This document shows positions 23,927 to 35,400 of a stretch of 64,000 nt of DNA, piece by piece. Source of the stretch: an uncultured Ruminiclostridium sp. (GTDB lineage Bacteria; Bacillota; Clostridia; Oscillospirales; Ruminococcaceae); the NCBI GenBank assembly GCA_947594425.1, contig CANQED010000001.1:186001-250000 (forward strand), in the 5' to 3' direction. Within the stretch, counting starts at the first letter, position 1. The number at the start of each line of letters is the position of its first letter. The notes below the pieces were generated by a model. The model was not told where the DNA came from, searched no databases, and was given only the letters and a program-made list of their open reading frames with translations. Made by a program: the position numbers and the translations under genes.

Positions 23927-24580
23927 TTATTCAATCAACAGCTTATATATATCGGCGACGCTGTCGCATACCCCGACATTATGGACGTCGGACATATCCT
24001 CGCCTTTCTTAAAGCCAAAGCCGTAGGTCACGGCGAGAAAGGATATTCCCGCCTCCTTTGCGCCCTTTGCGTCGTAGACGCTGTCGCCTATCAACAGCGA
24101 CCTTTCGGGCGGGATATTTAGCGCGGACATACAGTATTTGAGCAGCTGCGCCTTTGTCATAGGGGCTTCGATATCTACGCCCTTTATCACGTCAAATTTG
24201 TCGATAAGACCGACACTGTCGAATATCTTTAGGGCGGTGGTGTGCGCCTTTAGCGTAGCTACGGCGGTTTTATAGCCGCTATCTTTAAGCGCGGTCAAAA
24301 GCTCGACGATACCGTCATATAGCTTTATCTCCTTATAGCCCTGATTTATTGCGTGTTCTTTATGGTATGCCATAGCCCTTTGCAGCGCCTCGCCCGTTAG
24401 GCCGAAATTTCGGTGGTAGGACTCCTCCATCGGCGGGCCGATATGCGAGTACATTTGCTCTAAGGTTATCGGCGGCAAATTCATCATTTTCTGCGCGTAC
24501 CGTATGCTGTTCAGCACCCCGGGAGAGGTGTCTGCAAGCGTCCCGTCCAAATCAAAAATTATAAGCTCGTATTTATCCAT
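23927..24580 (-). CDS. HAD-family hydrolase, phosphoglycolate phosphatase-like
   Basis: The 217-residue product is a subfamily IA HAD phosphatase with all motifs: DLDGT (motif I nucleophile, about residues 10-14), a Thr in ATLKAH as motif II, a Lys in motif III, and GDSVYDAKGA as motif IV. A small helical cap lies between motifs I and II (GPPMEESYHRNF). It is likely a cytosolic phosphatase for a small sugar phosphate or phosphoglycolate. The substrate cannot be fixed from the sequence. It has its own promoter and a terminator. Confidence 0.85.
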   Translation of the reverse strand: MDKYELIIFDLDGTLADTSPGVLNSIRYAQKMMNLPPITLEQMYSHIGPPMEESYHRNFGLTGEALQRAMAYHKEHAINQGYKEIKLYDGIVELLTALKDSGYKTAVATLKAHTTALKIFDSVGLIDKFDVIKGVDIEAPMTKAQLLKYCMSALNIPPERSLLIGDSVYDAKGAKEAGISFLAVTYGFGFKKGEDMSDVHNVGVCDSVADIYKLLIE

Positions 24581-24611
24581 TTTATTCCTCGCCTTAATAC
24601 TTAATAAAATA

Positions 24612-24640
24612 ATTGTAGCATATTTTTATTTAAAATACAA
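24612..24640 (-). promoter_or_regulatory. HAD gene promoter, near-copy of aspS promoter
   Basis: Minus strand TTGTAT (24635-24640), 17-base spacer, TACAAT (24612-24617). The 37-base block 24605-24641 differs from 23836-23872 at one position. Confidence 0.7.
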
Positions 24641-24669
24641 GCGGTTTTAAGAAATAAGGACAACGGTTT

Positions 24670-26880
24670 TTATATGGGAAATTCCCCCACCGTCTTAATC
24701 CTAATAACATTTATCGACAGCGGCCGCAAAGTAAGCGTCTTTCCGTCCGAAAGCCTTACGGTCGCGGTATGCGGGCAAACCGCGTCGGGAGCGTCAAGCG
24801 TGTTCTTTGCATTTCTATCGGCGGCAGTAAGCACGGTCATCTCGGCGGTGTCGCTTAGCGGCAGGTCGCAGGTTAGGCTTACCTCTAAGCTCTTATCAGA
24901 AAAATTGACGAGCTTAATAATGACCTCGCCGCTTTTGACGTCGACGGTCGACACCCCGAAAAGGTGCGGGATAGCTTTAAGCGTGTGGGCATGCACCCGC
25001 TTATCGTTAAGATATATGCTAAAGCTGTCGCCGCTTGTTTCTATCACGACCGTGTTTTTATCCGTAAGTTCACATTCGGTGTCGGGGCAGATAAGCTCGC
25101 TCGACCAGCCGTTATAGTGCACGACGCGGCTAACGCCGTTTTCGACTATCCAGTCATAATGATCCTGATCCTCGCCGAGCCTTTGCTTATCCCAAAAGCG
25201 GATATGTATAGGGGCATTTCCGTATTCGGCGATAAATCTATTGCCGCCCGACACTTTTCCGTCCTCGGTGCAAAAGCAGCCGCTCTCGCACCTCTGTTCA
25301 CTGTCGGTGATAATATCGCATTTGCAGACATAATCTCCTCGGTTCTCCGCAAATATTTTCAGCATATAATAGCTCGGTATGGCATAGCTTTGGTGGTTAT
25401 CAAATGCGATAAGGTCGGGCTCCCACGACACGCAGCCGACATTTTTAAGCAGCGGCGCGTAGCTCGTCATTGTCACCTTGTCCTGATTGCGCTCAACGCC
25501 CGTGAGAAATGCCGCCTCGCCGAGCGCGCCGTACAGCGTCCCCGCCTTGCACCCTATCGTCGCGGCATACTCCCCGCAGTATATCTTAACGCCCACGGGG
25601 TCAAGCTTATCGTACATATCGGCGTTAGCGGCGAAGAACACCGGGTCGGAGTAAAAATGCTCGTCAACGTATTCGGTCATAAGCCCCGCCTTTTCGGTAT
25701 GGTCGGTGGCGATAAATGTAAGAAAGCTAAAGCGCTCTTTCAGCCTTTTGTAAAATTTCTCATAGCGCTTATAATATTCTTCTCCCCAGTTTTCATTGCC
25801 TATCTCTATATATTTCAGCGAGTAAAAAGGCTCGGGGTGTCCGCTTGCGGCACGCCTTGCTCCCCACTCGCTGTCGGCGGGCGAAAGCGCGTAAAGTATC
25901 GCCTGCTCAGCGTCCTGCAAGCACTCGTCTATCGCCGTCTCGTCAAAATAGTCGGGGCATCTGCCCTGACAAGTCATACCGCAATTGCACACATACATTG
26001 CGTCTATGCCCGCGTCCTCGCAAAATTGCAAATACTCATGATACCCGAGCCCGTTAGTAGTCATATACGACCAAAGCAGCCAGTGCGACTTTCTCTGCCA
26101 AACAGGCCCGATACTGTCCTTAAAGCGGTGTGCCGTCTCCCTCGAAAAGCCCTCTACAATACACCCTCCCGGGAAGCGCAAAAATGCGGGCTTTAGCTGT
26201 AACAGCCTTTGCACAAGGTCGTTTCTAAGCCCGTTCTCTCTGCCCATAAATGTGTCTTTAGGGAACAGCGACACAAAGCCGAATATGACCTCCTCGTCCG
26301 CTTTTGAGCTAATATACAGCCTTGCATTATAGTCGTTAACGGGGCACAAAAGCTCGCACTCGTACTTCTTATACCCTCCCTCGACCGAAAAGGTATGCTT
26401 ACAAAAGCTCTCGCCGTTTACGTCCGATATACCGACGGTGACCTCGGCGGCTTTGTCGCATTTTGCAAACATATAAAAGCGGTAGAACTTGCTCTTTTCG
26501 GCGGGGATACCGTCAAATCCCGAATTTAATATCCTCCCGCCGTGAAATTTTACACTGAGCGCGCGCTTTCTGTTTTCATTCAGCGTGTCGGTGCGCATTA
26601 GGCGCATCTCGGCGTTATTAAGGGCTGTCCACCCCGATATCCCCTCGCTCTCGCAGCAGTCAAATGACGACACCCAGCCCGTCGGCGAGGTTATGGTCTT
26701 ATTATTAGGGTCGTAGGTGCACCCGTCGGGTATCACCCCGTCCTCAAAGGCGCGGTTGCGCAGCAGCTCGGCATACAGTCCGCCGTCCCCCGCCCTGTTT
26801 ATATCCTCGAAAAACAGCCCGTACAGGCTTTTTGACACGTCTGTCAGCTTTTGGGACGCGGTTATATTTACGCTGTACAT
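24670..26880 (-). CDS. GH51 alpha-L-arabinofuranosidase
   Basis: The enzyme removes terminal arabinofuranosyl groups from arabinan or arabinoxylan fragments. The 736-residue product has an N-terminal carbohydrate-binding-like beta domain, a (beta/alpha)8 barrel with the acid/base Glu in IEIGNEN (about residue 362) and the nucleophile Glu in CGEYAA (about residue 435), and a C-terminal beta-sandwich. There is no signal peptide, so it probably acts in the cytosol on imported oligosaccharides. It is the last gene of an operon and begins immediately after the stop codon of the membrane protein before it (TAAATG). No arabinose transporter or araC-type regulator is nearby. Confidence 0.9.
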   Translation of the reverse strand: MYSVNITASQKLTDVSKSLYGLFFEDINRAGDGGLYAELLRNRAFEDGVIPDGCTYDPNNKTITSPTGWVSSFDCCESEGISGWTALNNAEMRLMRTDTLNENRKRALSVKFHGGRILNSGFDGIPAEKSKFYRFYMFAKCDKAAEVTVGISDVNGESFCKHTFSVEGGYKKYECELLCPVNDYNARLYISSKADEEVIFGFVSLFPKDTFMGRENGLRNDLVQRLLQLKPAFLRFPGGCIVEGFSRETAHRFKDSIGPVWQRKSHWLLWSYMTTNGLGYHEYLQFCEDAGIDAMYVCNCGMTCQGRCPDYFDETAIDECLQDAEQAILYALSPADSEWGARRAASGHPEPFYSLKYIEIGNENWGEEYYKRYEKFYKRLKERFSFLTFIATDHTEKAGLMTEYVDEHFYSDPVFFAANADMYDKLDPVGVKIYCGEYAATIGCKAGTLYGALGEAAFLTGVERNQDKVTMTSYAPLLKNVGCVSWEPDLIAFDNHQSYAIPSYYMLKIFAENRGDYVCKCDIITDSEQRCESGCFCTEDGKVSGGNRFIAEYGNAPIHIRFWDKQRLGEDQDHYDWIVENGVSRVVHYNGWSSELICPDTECELTDKNTVVIETSGDSFSIYLNDKRVHAHTLKAIPHLFGVSTVDVKSGEVIIKLVNFSDKSLEVSLTCDLPLSDTAEMTVLTAADRNAKNTLDAPDAVCPHTATVRLSDGKTLTLRPLSINVIRIKTVGEFPI

Positions 26881-27279
26881 TTAATTTCCCCCATAATTTT
26901 TCTTTTTACGGCAAAATACAGATACCGCGACGCCCGCCGCGATAAGCGCTATCCCCGCCGCGGAGAGCCATATGCGGTGATCCGACGAGGTCTTCGCTAT
27001 CTCGAAAACTCCGCGCAGGCAGGCGCTGACGATAAGCGCGCCGACCCCCGTATGGTACAGATTGCCCGCAAGAGGCAGAGGACGGTATTTTACCGCCAAA
27101 AGAATTATCGACGGCAGCACTCCAAGCAGCAACGGAAACAGAAAAAGATACGTCATACAAAACGAGAACACCCCGTGCGAAAAGCCGTTATACACCGTAC
27201 TGAACACCGCGCACAGCGCCGTAACGCCGATGTATATAATTAGCCGCGCCACCGCGCGCTTTTTATCCGATGTAGACAA
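26881..27279 (-). CDS. Four-helix membrane protein of unknown function
   Basis: The 132-residue product has four predicted membrane helices (about 10-30, 38-58, 72-92, 103-122) and a basic C-terminal tail (FCRKKKNYGGN). No motif is recognised. It overlaps the phosphodiester glycosidase gene by 17 bases and abuts the arabinofuranosidase gene, so it is embedded in a glycan-related operon. It might be a small envelope protein, but nothing in the sequence states its role. Confidence 0.68.
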   Translation of the reverse strand: MSTSDKKRAVARLIIYIGVTALCAVFSTVYNGFSHGVFSFCMTYLFLFPLLLGVLPSIILLAVKYRPLPLAGNLYHTGVGALIVSACLRGVFEIAKTSSDHRIWLSAAGIALIAAGVAVSVFCRKKKNYGGN

Positions 27280-28249
27280 TGTCGCTCACGCTCCTTTCGT
27301 CGGGCTGATAGGTGTGCGAAGTGGGATTGTTTACTATCCTGCCGCAAAACCACATGGTAGACGAGCCGCCGCCGTCGAGGTTGTAGGCTAAGGTGCAGCC
27401 CGCGTCCTTCATCACCCACGCAAGCTCATACAGCGACAGCCCTATATTCTTGCTTGTCCTGCCGTCGGACACGACAAAGACATAGTGCAGCGGCTCTACC
27501 ATACCTATCGCGGTGCGGGGGTTTGAGTTCATAGACTGCTTTACCTCGTCGCCGCTCTCTACGGTAAATTTGCCGTCGGATAGAAGCCCCGGACCGAATG
27601 AGAATATCTGCACCGCGCCGCTGTCCTTTAGCTCCTCGGCGCTGACCTCGGACTCTTTTACCACGCGCATACTGCCGTCAGCGAATACCGCGAGCGCGTC
27701 GTCTATCTCATCGTGTCTCGCCTTATCGCGGTAGAGATAGCCGTTGCGCATAACGTATCCCCTGTCGCGATAGCCGTAATAATCCCCGTTGATGGCTAAT
27801 ACAGCGCCGTACTCGACCGCCATCTCGGAGGTCTTTTGCTTAACATTGCGCCCGAAAGACCCCTCGGCGAGCCCCGCCTTTAAATACGACGGGTCTTTTA
27901 CTATAATATCCGCGATATATATATCGGTGTCGTATCTGCGGTCGGAGGTTATCGTGATAGAGATATTCTCGTCGGTGTAGCTGTTTTCGGTTATCACGGG
28001 CTCGTTTGCAACAGTGCCGCTTTGGTCGGAAGATACGGTGTCGGAAATTTCGGACAAGTCGGAGTTTTCCGCACTTGATACCGCGCTTTCGACTTTAGAG
28101 GTATAGCTTAGCGAATTATCGGGCGCTATATCCTCGACCTTAACTATATCCCTCGGTATCACAAATGCGTCGAGCAGCAGAAAGACCGCATACGAGGCAA
28201 TCAGCAGCCCGCTTATTATTCCCCACAAGGCGGAGGTCTTTTTCTTCAT
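27263..28249 (-). CDS. Membrane-anchored phosphodiester glycosidase (NAGPA domain)
   Basis: The NAGPA domain family includes the mammalian uncovering enzyme and bacterial proteins acting on glycan phosphodiesters. The 328-residue product has one N-terminal membrane helix (about residues 10-28), a Ser-rich linker, and the domain with AVLAINGDYYGYRDRGYVMRNG, PRTAIGM, FVVSDGR, a pattern around CTLAYNLDGGGSSTM, and a C-terminal VSDIVYIG. The domain would lie outside the membrane. It follows a GT2-GtrA gene by 18 bases. Likely substrates are cell-wall or exopolysaccharide phosphodiesters. Confidence 0.85.
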   Translation of the reverse strand: MKKKTSALWGIISGLLIASYAVFLLLDAFVIPRDIVKVEDIAPDNSLSYTSKVESAVSSAENSDLSEISDTVSSDQSGTVANEPVITENSYTDENISITITSDRRYDTDIYIADIIVKDPSYLKAGLAEGSFGRNVKQKTSEMAVEYGAVLAINGDYYGYRDRGYVMRNGYLYRDKARHDEIDDALAVFADGSMRVVKESEVSAEELKDSGAVQIFSFGPGLLSDGKFTVESGDEVKQSMNSNPRTAIGMVEPLHYVFVVSDGRTSKNIGLSLYELAWVMKDAGCTLAYNLDGGGSSTMWFCGRIVNNPTSHTYQPDERSVSDIVYIG

Positions 28250-28267
28250 AAATACGCCTCTTTTATA

Positions 28268-29305
28268 TCAAAGTTGCTTTTTAAACACCCAGTTTTTCTG
28301 TACAACATAGCTCAAGAAGAAGAGCAAGGTGTCTATTATTATCTTTATTATCGCTGTCGGGATAGGAATAATCAGCGCCGCAAGGGCTGTAAGCCCCGCG
28401 CTAGCGCACAATTGCACGACAAAGAGTATCCCGTACCGCAAAGCCTCGCCGCCCGCCTTACTCTTGCTGCGAAAGGCAAAATAGCGGTTCATAAGAAAGT
28501 TTACCGTACCCGAGCCTATCCTCGCGAGCGCCGCCGCCGGGAAAATGACCTCTATCCTCGGCAGCGGTATCACCGCCGAGAACAGCAGATACAGCAGAAA
28601 GTCCGCTACCGCCCCCGACAGCGACCCTACGATATACCGCAAGAACCTGCCGTACACCCTAACCGAGTCGGCTATCGGGCGAAAGTGCGACGAGGCGTTT
28701 CCCTGCTCGTATACGGTGGTTATCGGGATATATTTGAACCTCACTCTGTGGGCGGCGGAGGCGAGAAAATTAAGCTCGTACTCGTACCTCTCGCCGTCCT
28801 CGGTCAGCGCGAGGTTCTCAAGGCAGGGCGGCACAGCTCTTAAGCCCGTCTGTGTGTCCTTGCACTTAACCCCCGTCGTCAGCCTGAAAAAAAACGAGGT
28901 CGCCCTATTGCCAAAGCGGCTGCGCGGCGGCACATCGGGCGAGGACAGATCCCTTATCCCGAGCACAAGCGCGCCGTCCTCGCCTGCCTCGGCTACGCGG
29001 AGTATATCCTCGGGCAGGTGCTGACCGTCCGCGTCGGCGGTGATATAGGTGTTGCCGCTGCCATAGCGCTTAACCGCGTCGCTGATACCGGTCTTTATCG
29101 CCGCGCCCTTGCCGAGATTCTTCTCGTGGTGCAGTACAACGCAGCCGAGCTGCTCGGCGCTGTCGAACACGGGGGCAAATTCTTCGCCGCTGCCGTCGTC
29201 GATAACGGTTATATATTTAAATCCAAGCTCAAAAAGCCGTCCGCACAGGGTCGGCAGCTTTTCGCTCGGAAAAAGCGCGGGAATTATCACGACCTGTCTT
29301 GCCAT
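28268..29305 (-). CDS. GT2 glycosyltransferase fused to GtrA-like membrane domain
   Basis: The frame opens at 29386, but GGAGG precedes the ATG at 29305. The 345-residue product starts with a DPM1-type GT2 domain (VVIIPALFPSEKLPTLCGRL, DDGSGEEF, HEKNLGKGAAIKTGI, TADADGQHLPED with the DXD-like metal site) and ends with four membrane helices of the GtrA family (about residues 220-340). Such fusions are thought to make and flip polyprenyl-phosphate sugars. Together with the phosphodiester glycosidase downstream it suggests glycan decoration of the envelope. It heads the operon and has a consensus-like promoter. Confidence 0.88.
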   Translation of the reverse strand: MARQVVIIPALFPSEKLPTLCGRLFELGFKYITVIDDGSGEEFAPVFDSAEQLGCVVLHHEKNLGKGAAIKTGISDAVKRYGSGNTYITADADGQHLPEDILRVAEAGEDGALVLGIRDLSSPDVPPRSRFGNRATSFFFRLTTGVKCKDTQTGLRAVPPCLENLALTEDGERYEYELNFLASAAHRVRFKYIPITTVYEQGNASSHFRPIADSVRVYGRFLRYIVGSLSGAVADFLLYLLFSAVIPLPRIEVIFPAAALARIGSGTVNFLMNRYFAFRSKSKAGGEALRYGILFVVQLCASAGLTALAALIIPIPTAIIKIIIDTLLFFLSYVVQKNWVFKKQL

Positions 29306-29374
29306 ACTTGCCCTCCGTGATAGGTTTGGGTGAAAATCAAATTGCGGCTGCGCACACAAATTTATTATAATATT

Positions 29375-29403
29375 ATTATACTGCATAAAAACACGCCTTT
29401 CAA
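29375..29403 (-). promoter_or_regulatory. Promoter of the GT2/NAGPA/GH51 operon
   Basis: Minus strand TTGAAA (29398-29403), 17-base spacer, TATAAT (29375-29380), about 70 bases before the ATG at 29305. Confidence 0.72.
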
Positions 29404-29444
29404 GTACAAATTAGTGATAAGTTAATGAAAATTGCCGTAAAACA

Positions 29445-29472
29445 GCGGCACTCGCCGTAAAGCAAGTGCCGC
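29445..29472 (-). terminator. Terminator of the adhesin gene
   Basis: GCGGCACT (29445-29452) pairs with AGTGCCGC (29465-29472); on the minus strand the stem is followed by TGTTTT. It lies 19 bases after the adhesin stop codon. Confidence 0.7.
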
Positions 29473-29490
29473 ATATTAATTATTCACTTT

Positions 29491-32400
29491 TTATTTCTTC
29501 TTGCGCTTTTTGATAAGCGGGGATACCGCCATAGCTATAAACGCGCCGAATGCCACTGTGCCGCCCGCAAGCGCAACGCCTGTTATCGGGTTGTTATCCT
29601 GCGGCTTCTCCTCCTCTGGAGCGGTAGTCTCGGGAGCTGTCGTTTCGGGAGCGGTAGTCTCCTCGGGTACAGTGGTCTCCTCGGGAGCGGTGGTCTCCTC
29701 GGGAGCGGTAGTCTCCTCGGGCGCCGTAGACTCCTCGGGTGCGGTGGATTGTCCTATAGTAGTTGTCGTCTCGGGAGCGGATGTCTCCTCCTCCGTGGTG
29801 GTGTCAGTGGGAACATTAGGCTTGTCGCTCGGGGTTGGATCTGTCGGAGCGGTAGCTTGTGTGGTCTCGGTAGGCACTGACGGAGGATTGTCGGGATTGT
29901 CGGGCGTATCCGATGTTACCTTAGAATTTATTACTTCGGGGGTATACGCCTTGCCGTCGGAGGTAACTACGCCGAGCTTATCAACGTGGAATTTGACCTC
30001 GGTCTCGTTAAGCTCATACCTTGCGTCGGACTTGGTCTCCTTGACGATATAATCGCTGTCGAGCTCTATGCCGTCCTCCTCGGTGAATGTCACCTTAGCG
30101 GTCGTGCCGTCAAATACGGGGGACTTAGCAGTCTTTTGCATCTTGTCGCCGTTTACTACCTTATAGAGCGTGAACTTGGTGCTGTTAAGCAGCGCCTCAA
30201 GCTCTTCGTCGCTAAACTTGGTAAGATCGGTGTCCTCAAAGGTCTTGATGACCTCGATATCGCTCGGGTGCAGCTTTTCATTATCTATCGTAAGGTCAGT
30301 GGTTTGCTCATCGCCGATATAGTAGGTCACATTGCCCTTTTCGTCTACCTTTACCGTGTAGACCTTATCGCTCTTTGCAAAGCCATTGGGTGCCTGCGTC
30401 TCGGTGACGGTGTAGGTCGTGTCAAGCTCTAAGCCGTTAAATATTACCTTACCGGTGATGTCGGGGCTTGCGGTCTTGACTGTGATATCGTCCTTAGACA
30501 GGGTGAATACCGTACCCTTAAGCATAGCCTCGGTAATATCAACAGGCGTTTTGCCGTCGACATAAGCCTTTTGCAGCTCTATTTCGCCCGCAGTGTAAAT
30601 CATCTTGTTCTCTATCGTCTTTGTCTCGGGGGCAAAGTCTTTTTCTTTAGAGAACCTGTAGGTGACAACGCCCTCATTATCGACATTGACTACTATGACC
30701 TCATCGCTTATTAAGTAGCCGTAACCATCGGGCGCGGGGTCCTCCTTAATGTAGTAAACATTGCCGACCGAGATCTTCGATTTGTCGAATGTAACAAGTG
30801 CGCGAGTGCCGTCCCATACGGGAGAAGCGGATGTTACGGGCACTTCAAGCTCCTTGTCCTTATACAGCGTGAATTTCGTACCCTCGAGCAGAGCATTTCT
30901 ATCAGCCACAGAAAGCTCCGACAGCTTAGTGTCCTGATAGGTCTTTATCAGCTGTATCTCGCCGGGGTTGTATATCTTCTTGTAATTTTGGACTCCGGGT
31001 ACTTCTGCGGAGAATGACGTGCTGTCCGCCTCGGCGTAGGTAACTTCGCCCGTATCGCTTATCTTTACGGTATAATCGGTAGTCCTCTTATCGTCGTATC
31101 CGTCGGGGACGGTGGTCTCCTTAACGGTGTAGGTCTTGTCGAGCTCGAGCTTGAGCGTGCCGCTTCCTACTGTCATTCCGTCGGAGAAGCGCACAACAGC
31201 CTTGTTTATTGAATTATCCCATACGGGAGAAACGGAGGCTATAGGATCGGTGCCGTCATACAGCGTAAATTCAGTGCCGCCCAGCAAAGTATCTCTTTCC
31301 GCCTCGTCCATCTTAGCAAGGTCGGTCTCCTCGTACTCTTTATAGAGGAAAATGTCGTTTGCGGTGTATACGCGCTCGTTTACTATCTTCAATATATTGA
31401 GTTCTTCATCTATCATGAAGTTTTGGTCCGGCATAACGGAGACTAATGCAGAATTGAGCAATAATACTATCGGCTCAGCCGCCTTGTATCCTTCGGGCGC
31501 CGTTTCCTCGGTAAGCGTATACAGTGCGTAAGAATCGGTATCGCTAAGACCGCCGAATTTCGGCTTTGTTCCCGCAGAAAGCTTTACTGTCCTGCCGTCA
31601 ATGTCCGTTTGACCGTCATAGATCCATATCTCCGCATAACAGGTAGCCTTTTCGCCTTTATAGCGCACATCTAAGTTGGGATGAACGCGCGCTACTAAAT
31701 TACCGTCCACATCCTTAAGCGTGAATATAGTACCTTCAACCAAAGCTTCAAGCTCTTTAAGCTTTTCTGCGGTGACATCGCCCTTAGAAGCCGGCAGCAT
31801 ATCGTCATAGTACTTTACTAAGCTGAAGCCGAGCTTAGCGTTTTCTATCAGCGGAGCATCACTGCTGAAAACGGGATCCTTGCCGTAAAGCTCTATAAGC
31901 TCGTCGTAACTTTTGTAAACGTGATATTTTACCGAACCGTCGTCCGATACCTTAACATCAACTACCTCAGCTGCACGTGCGAACCCTTCAGGCTGCTTGC
32001 TCTCAAAGATATAATACTCCTCGCCCGGTACAAGATGATCGAAATCAACATAGTACCTGCCGTCGGATCTCTTTTCGAGCGGCTTGGTGACATAAGCAGC
32101 GCCGTCGGCAATGTCCTCGATAAATAATCCGAAAGACTCATCCTGTTTGTCAGCGTTTATGTCGTTCTTATTTACTAAGGTAAACTCGGTTCCTTTCATT
32201 ACGGAGTCGTCCCCGTAATTTTTATTGTACGCCTGATTTCCGGTGAAAATGGTAGGACCAACCGCGTTAAACCACTTGTTTACCGTTGCCTTGCCGTAGA
32301 TCTTGGTATTCTCAACGCCGTTAGTGATAACGTCGGGCGTTGCGGTGACATTAGCGTCCCCGTCTACGGTAAGGGTTATCGTCCCACTGTACTTCTTGTA

Positions 32401-35400
32401 ACCGTCGGGGGTCTTGGTCTCTTCTACGGTGTATGTTGAATTTGCGTCAAGCCCGTCAAATGTCACGGTTGCCTTTCCGTCTTTAAAGGAGGGCGTAACC
32501 GAAGTAACTTTCTCGCCGGCCTCATTATAGAGCGTAAACTCGGTAGCGTCTGCAAGCGCTTTACTTGTGACGTCTGTTCCGTCGTCGGTGTAACGCTTAG
32601 TAAAGCTGAACGTGCCTGTCGGGGTAGTCTTAGCGGTATTTTTAACAGTGAGGGTATCCTCAAACTTAGCAGAAGCGCTCGTGTCGCCGATGTACTCGGC
32701 AAACTTTGCCACGCCGTTGTCTATTACGCACACATATACAGTAGTATTATCCTCATAAGTCGTGGGGTGCAAGGTCTCTTTAATGTAATATGTGCCGTCC
32801 TTAAGTCCGGTAAAGGTCACGACAGCTTTGCCGTCTTTAACGACAGGGTGCTGTGCCTCGGCTGACTTCTTGGTGCAATCAGCATCCGAGAACAGCGTAA
32901 ACTCGGTAGCCGCTGCAAGCGTATTAAGGAGGTCGTCGCCTGTAACAGCCTTTCCGCCGTTGATGTATTCCTTAGTAAAGCTGATATCGGTGGTCTTTTC
33001 CTTGTAGTTTACAATTGTGCCGCCGTTTTCAAAGGGCTCGCCGTCTTTGGTAAGAGTAACATTGCCGGAAGCGTCGACGGTAACGGTGATTTTGCCCGTA
33101 AACAGGAGGTAGCCGTCGGCAGTCCTGCCCTCTTCTATCGTGTAGGTCTTGCCGCTCTCGAGATCGGTAAAGGTGAGCTTAGCCTTTTTGCTTTCTTCAT
33201 CGTAAACAGGCTTTACATATTTTACCACCTTGCCTGTTCCGCTGTCACGCAGCTTGAACACTGTGTGATTAAGGAAAGCTTCGCGGGTCTCCTCAGAGGT
33301 ATCGAAATTGTCAAGTGTGATACCGTCCCAGGTCTTATACAGGGTGACGTCTTCGCCCTTGGGGACGTTTTTGGCGGTGATCTTAACATCACCCGAAGCA
33401 CCATGGAATTCTATTTCATCATATATCGCAGGGTTGTTCTGCTCAAACCATTCCTCGGTAAGCTTCTCGAGAAATACTACATACCACACTTGAGAACTAA
33501 TGGCATAGCCATTTGGGGCTTGCACCTCACGTATCTCAATTACGGTATCGGTAGGAAGTCCGGAGAAGCTGAGCTTTCCGGCGTCGACCGCACCGTCCGC
33601 TGATGTAGACTTTTTATCAGTGCTTAATTTTCCGTTTCCGTCTATATATCTAACCTCGAAAATCGCACCTTCAAGCGGTTCGTCTTTTTCGTTATACTTG
33701 GTAAGCGTAACGCTGTGGTCGCCCGCCGCGCTCGCCCACGACTGATAAGTTAAATTTTTTCCGTATACTTGATTACTTTCAACCTCAGAATCCTCGACCT
33801 CTACACCTTCTATTTCAAGACGCAGCTTGTTAACAAAGTTAGGATCCTCATTTAGACGGTCCGAGCCATCGCGAGAAAGCTTGGTATAGAATGTAATTTT
33901 CAGGCAGTCATTTTTATATTCCTCGGGAATAGAAAATCTAAAGCCTGCATAATTGATCACACGATCGGTAATTTTTGACGTTATATCTTCATATGTCGTG
34001 CCTACGGTTACATTATACGGTCCATCAGAAAATGCAGTAACACATCTTTCTATCTTAAGCTCCATGCCTTCTTCATTAAGAACCATAACAAGACCGGTAT
34101 CTTCAAGATCATCGACGATCGTCATACCGCCCATATCTCTGCGGTCACGATTGAATACTGCCTCCCACTTTATAGTGGTATCGCCGCTGGTATTACCATA
34201 TTTTGAAATATTATTATATTTAACTTTTGTTTTTGCGGACTGTCTATGCTCAAATTCCTTCTCGCCGATAGAGCCCGAAAAATCAGCAGTATTTTCAAAA
34301 GTGACATATTCACCGCAGTCTGCAATATCCTCAGCAAAATCTTCATCTATCTCTAAAAAGATATAAATGCTGTAATTCTTATCAAGCGCACCGCTTCCAA
34401 AACTAAACGTGACTATGTCTTTTCTGTATTGTTTTTCGCTGCCATTGAAAGAAGCCACCCCGGATTCTGTCTCACAGCTTATGCCAAGTTTGTCAATTTC
34501 TTCTCCTTTATATGCGGTATTGTCACATACAACCGACTGAATACCTGCAAACTTAGTGCCGACAGGCAGTTCATCCTTAAGAACAGCATTATTGATATGG
34601 TACTTATAGGGATTTACATTTATAACATAACCCAAATATCCCGAAAAATCGGTTATTTCAAGTTCTTTTCCTGACCATTGACCGACCGCTTTTTTATCGA
34701 GCAGAGCTGTTTTAGCAGTAAGGTCAGCCTCGACGGTACTTGTGACATCATCGGGAGTTGTTGAGGAAGCTGTATTATGGTAAACCTTAGTCGGCTCAAC
34801 TCCGTCTTGACTGTAATTCTGTGTCAAAAAGTCGTAGTCTATCAGCTTTGTATTAAGATAATACGAATACTTATATTCTTTTGTGACATCCCACAATACG
34901 ATATAAAGCTCTGTACGGTCTTTACTTACATAATATCCTTGAGCTTCTTCGGTGATTGTTTTAGGCAATTCCGTACCCTTGTATTCGAGCCTCGGATAAT
35001 CACCGTAAACCCCGTCTACTAAAGGTGTTTTGGTAATATCGATCGTCTTACCCTCACCGTAAATTTCTTCAGGGAATATCTGAAAATCATCAGGCTTATC
35101 AGACAATATGATATAATCATATTCTTCACCTGTTTCGTTGAAGGTAAAATTCCATTTAAAGAGCATAGTGGTAGGATCGTACGATTCACCCTTCTTAGAC
35201 ATAGGATGTATCTCAGTAGACTGCGCAGTAGCAGTAACGCCTATTACGCCGTCTACATCCTTGGTAAAATCGCGTTCCTTGCCGTCGGGTGTTGTTATAG
35301 TCAATTTATCAAATTCAACATCGGCGGTATTTTCGGGTTCTATTATACCATTTTCGTCAGGTATACCTTGTGTATAATATTCTATAATGATCTTTCCGTT

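Noticed and set aside
24964-26196. A 410-codon open frame opposite the GH51 gene
   Set aside because: Antisense shadow of a clearly conserved enzyme. Composition is unlike a real protein and there is no start signal.
29600-29760. Short tandem DNA repeats that at first sight look like a CRISPR-type array
   Set aside because: They are in-frame codons for the Thr/Glu/Pro wall-spanning stretch of the adhesin. There are no unique spacers.
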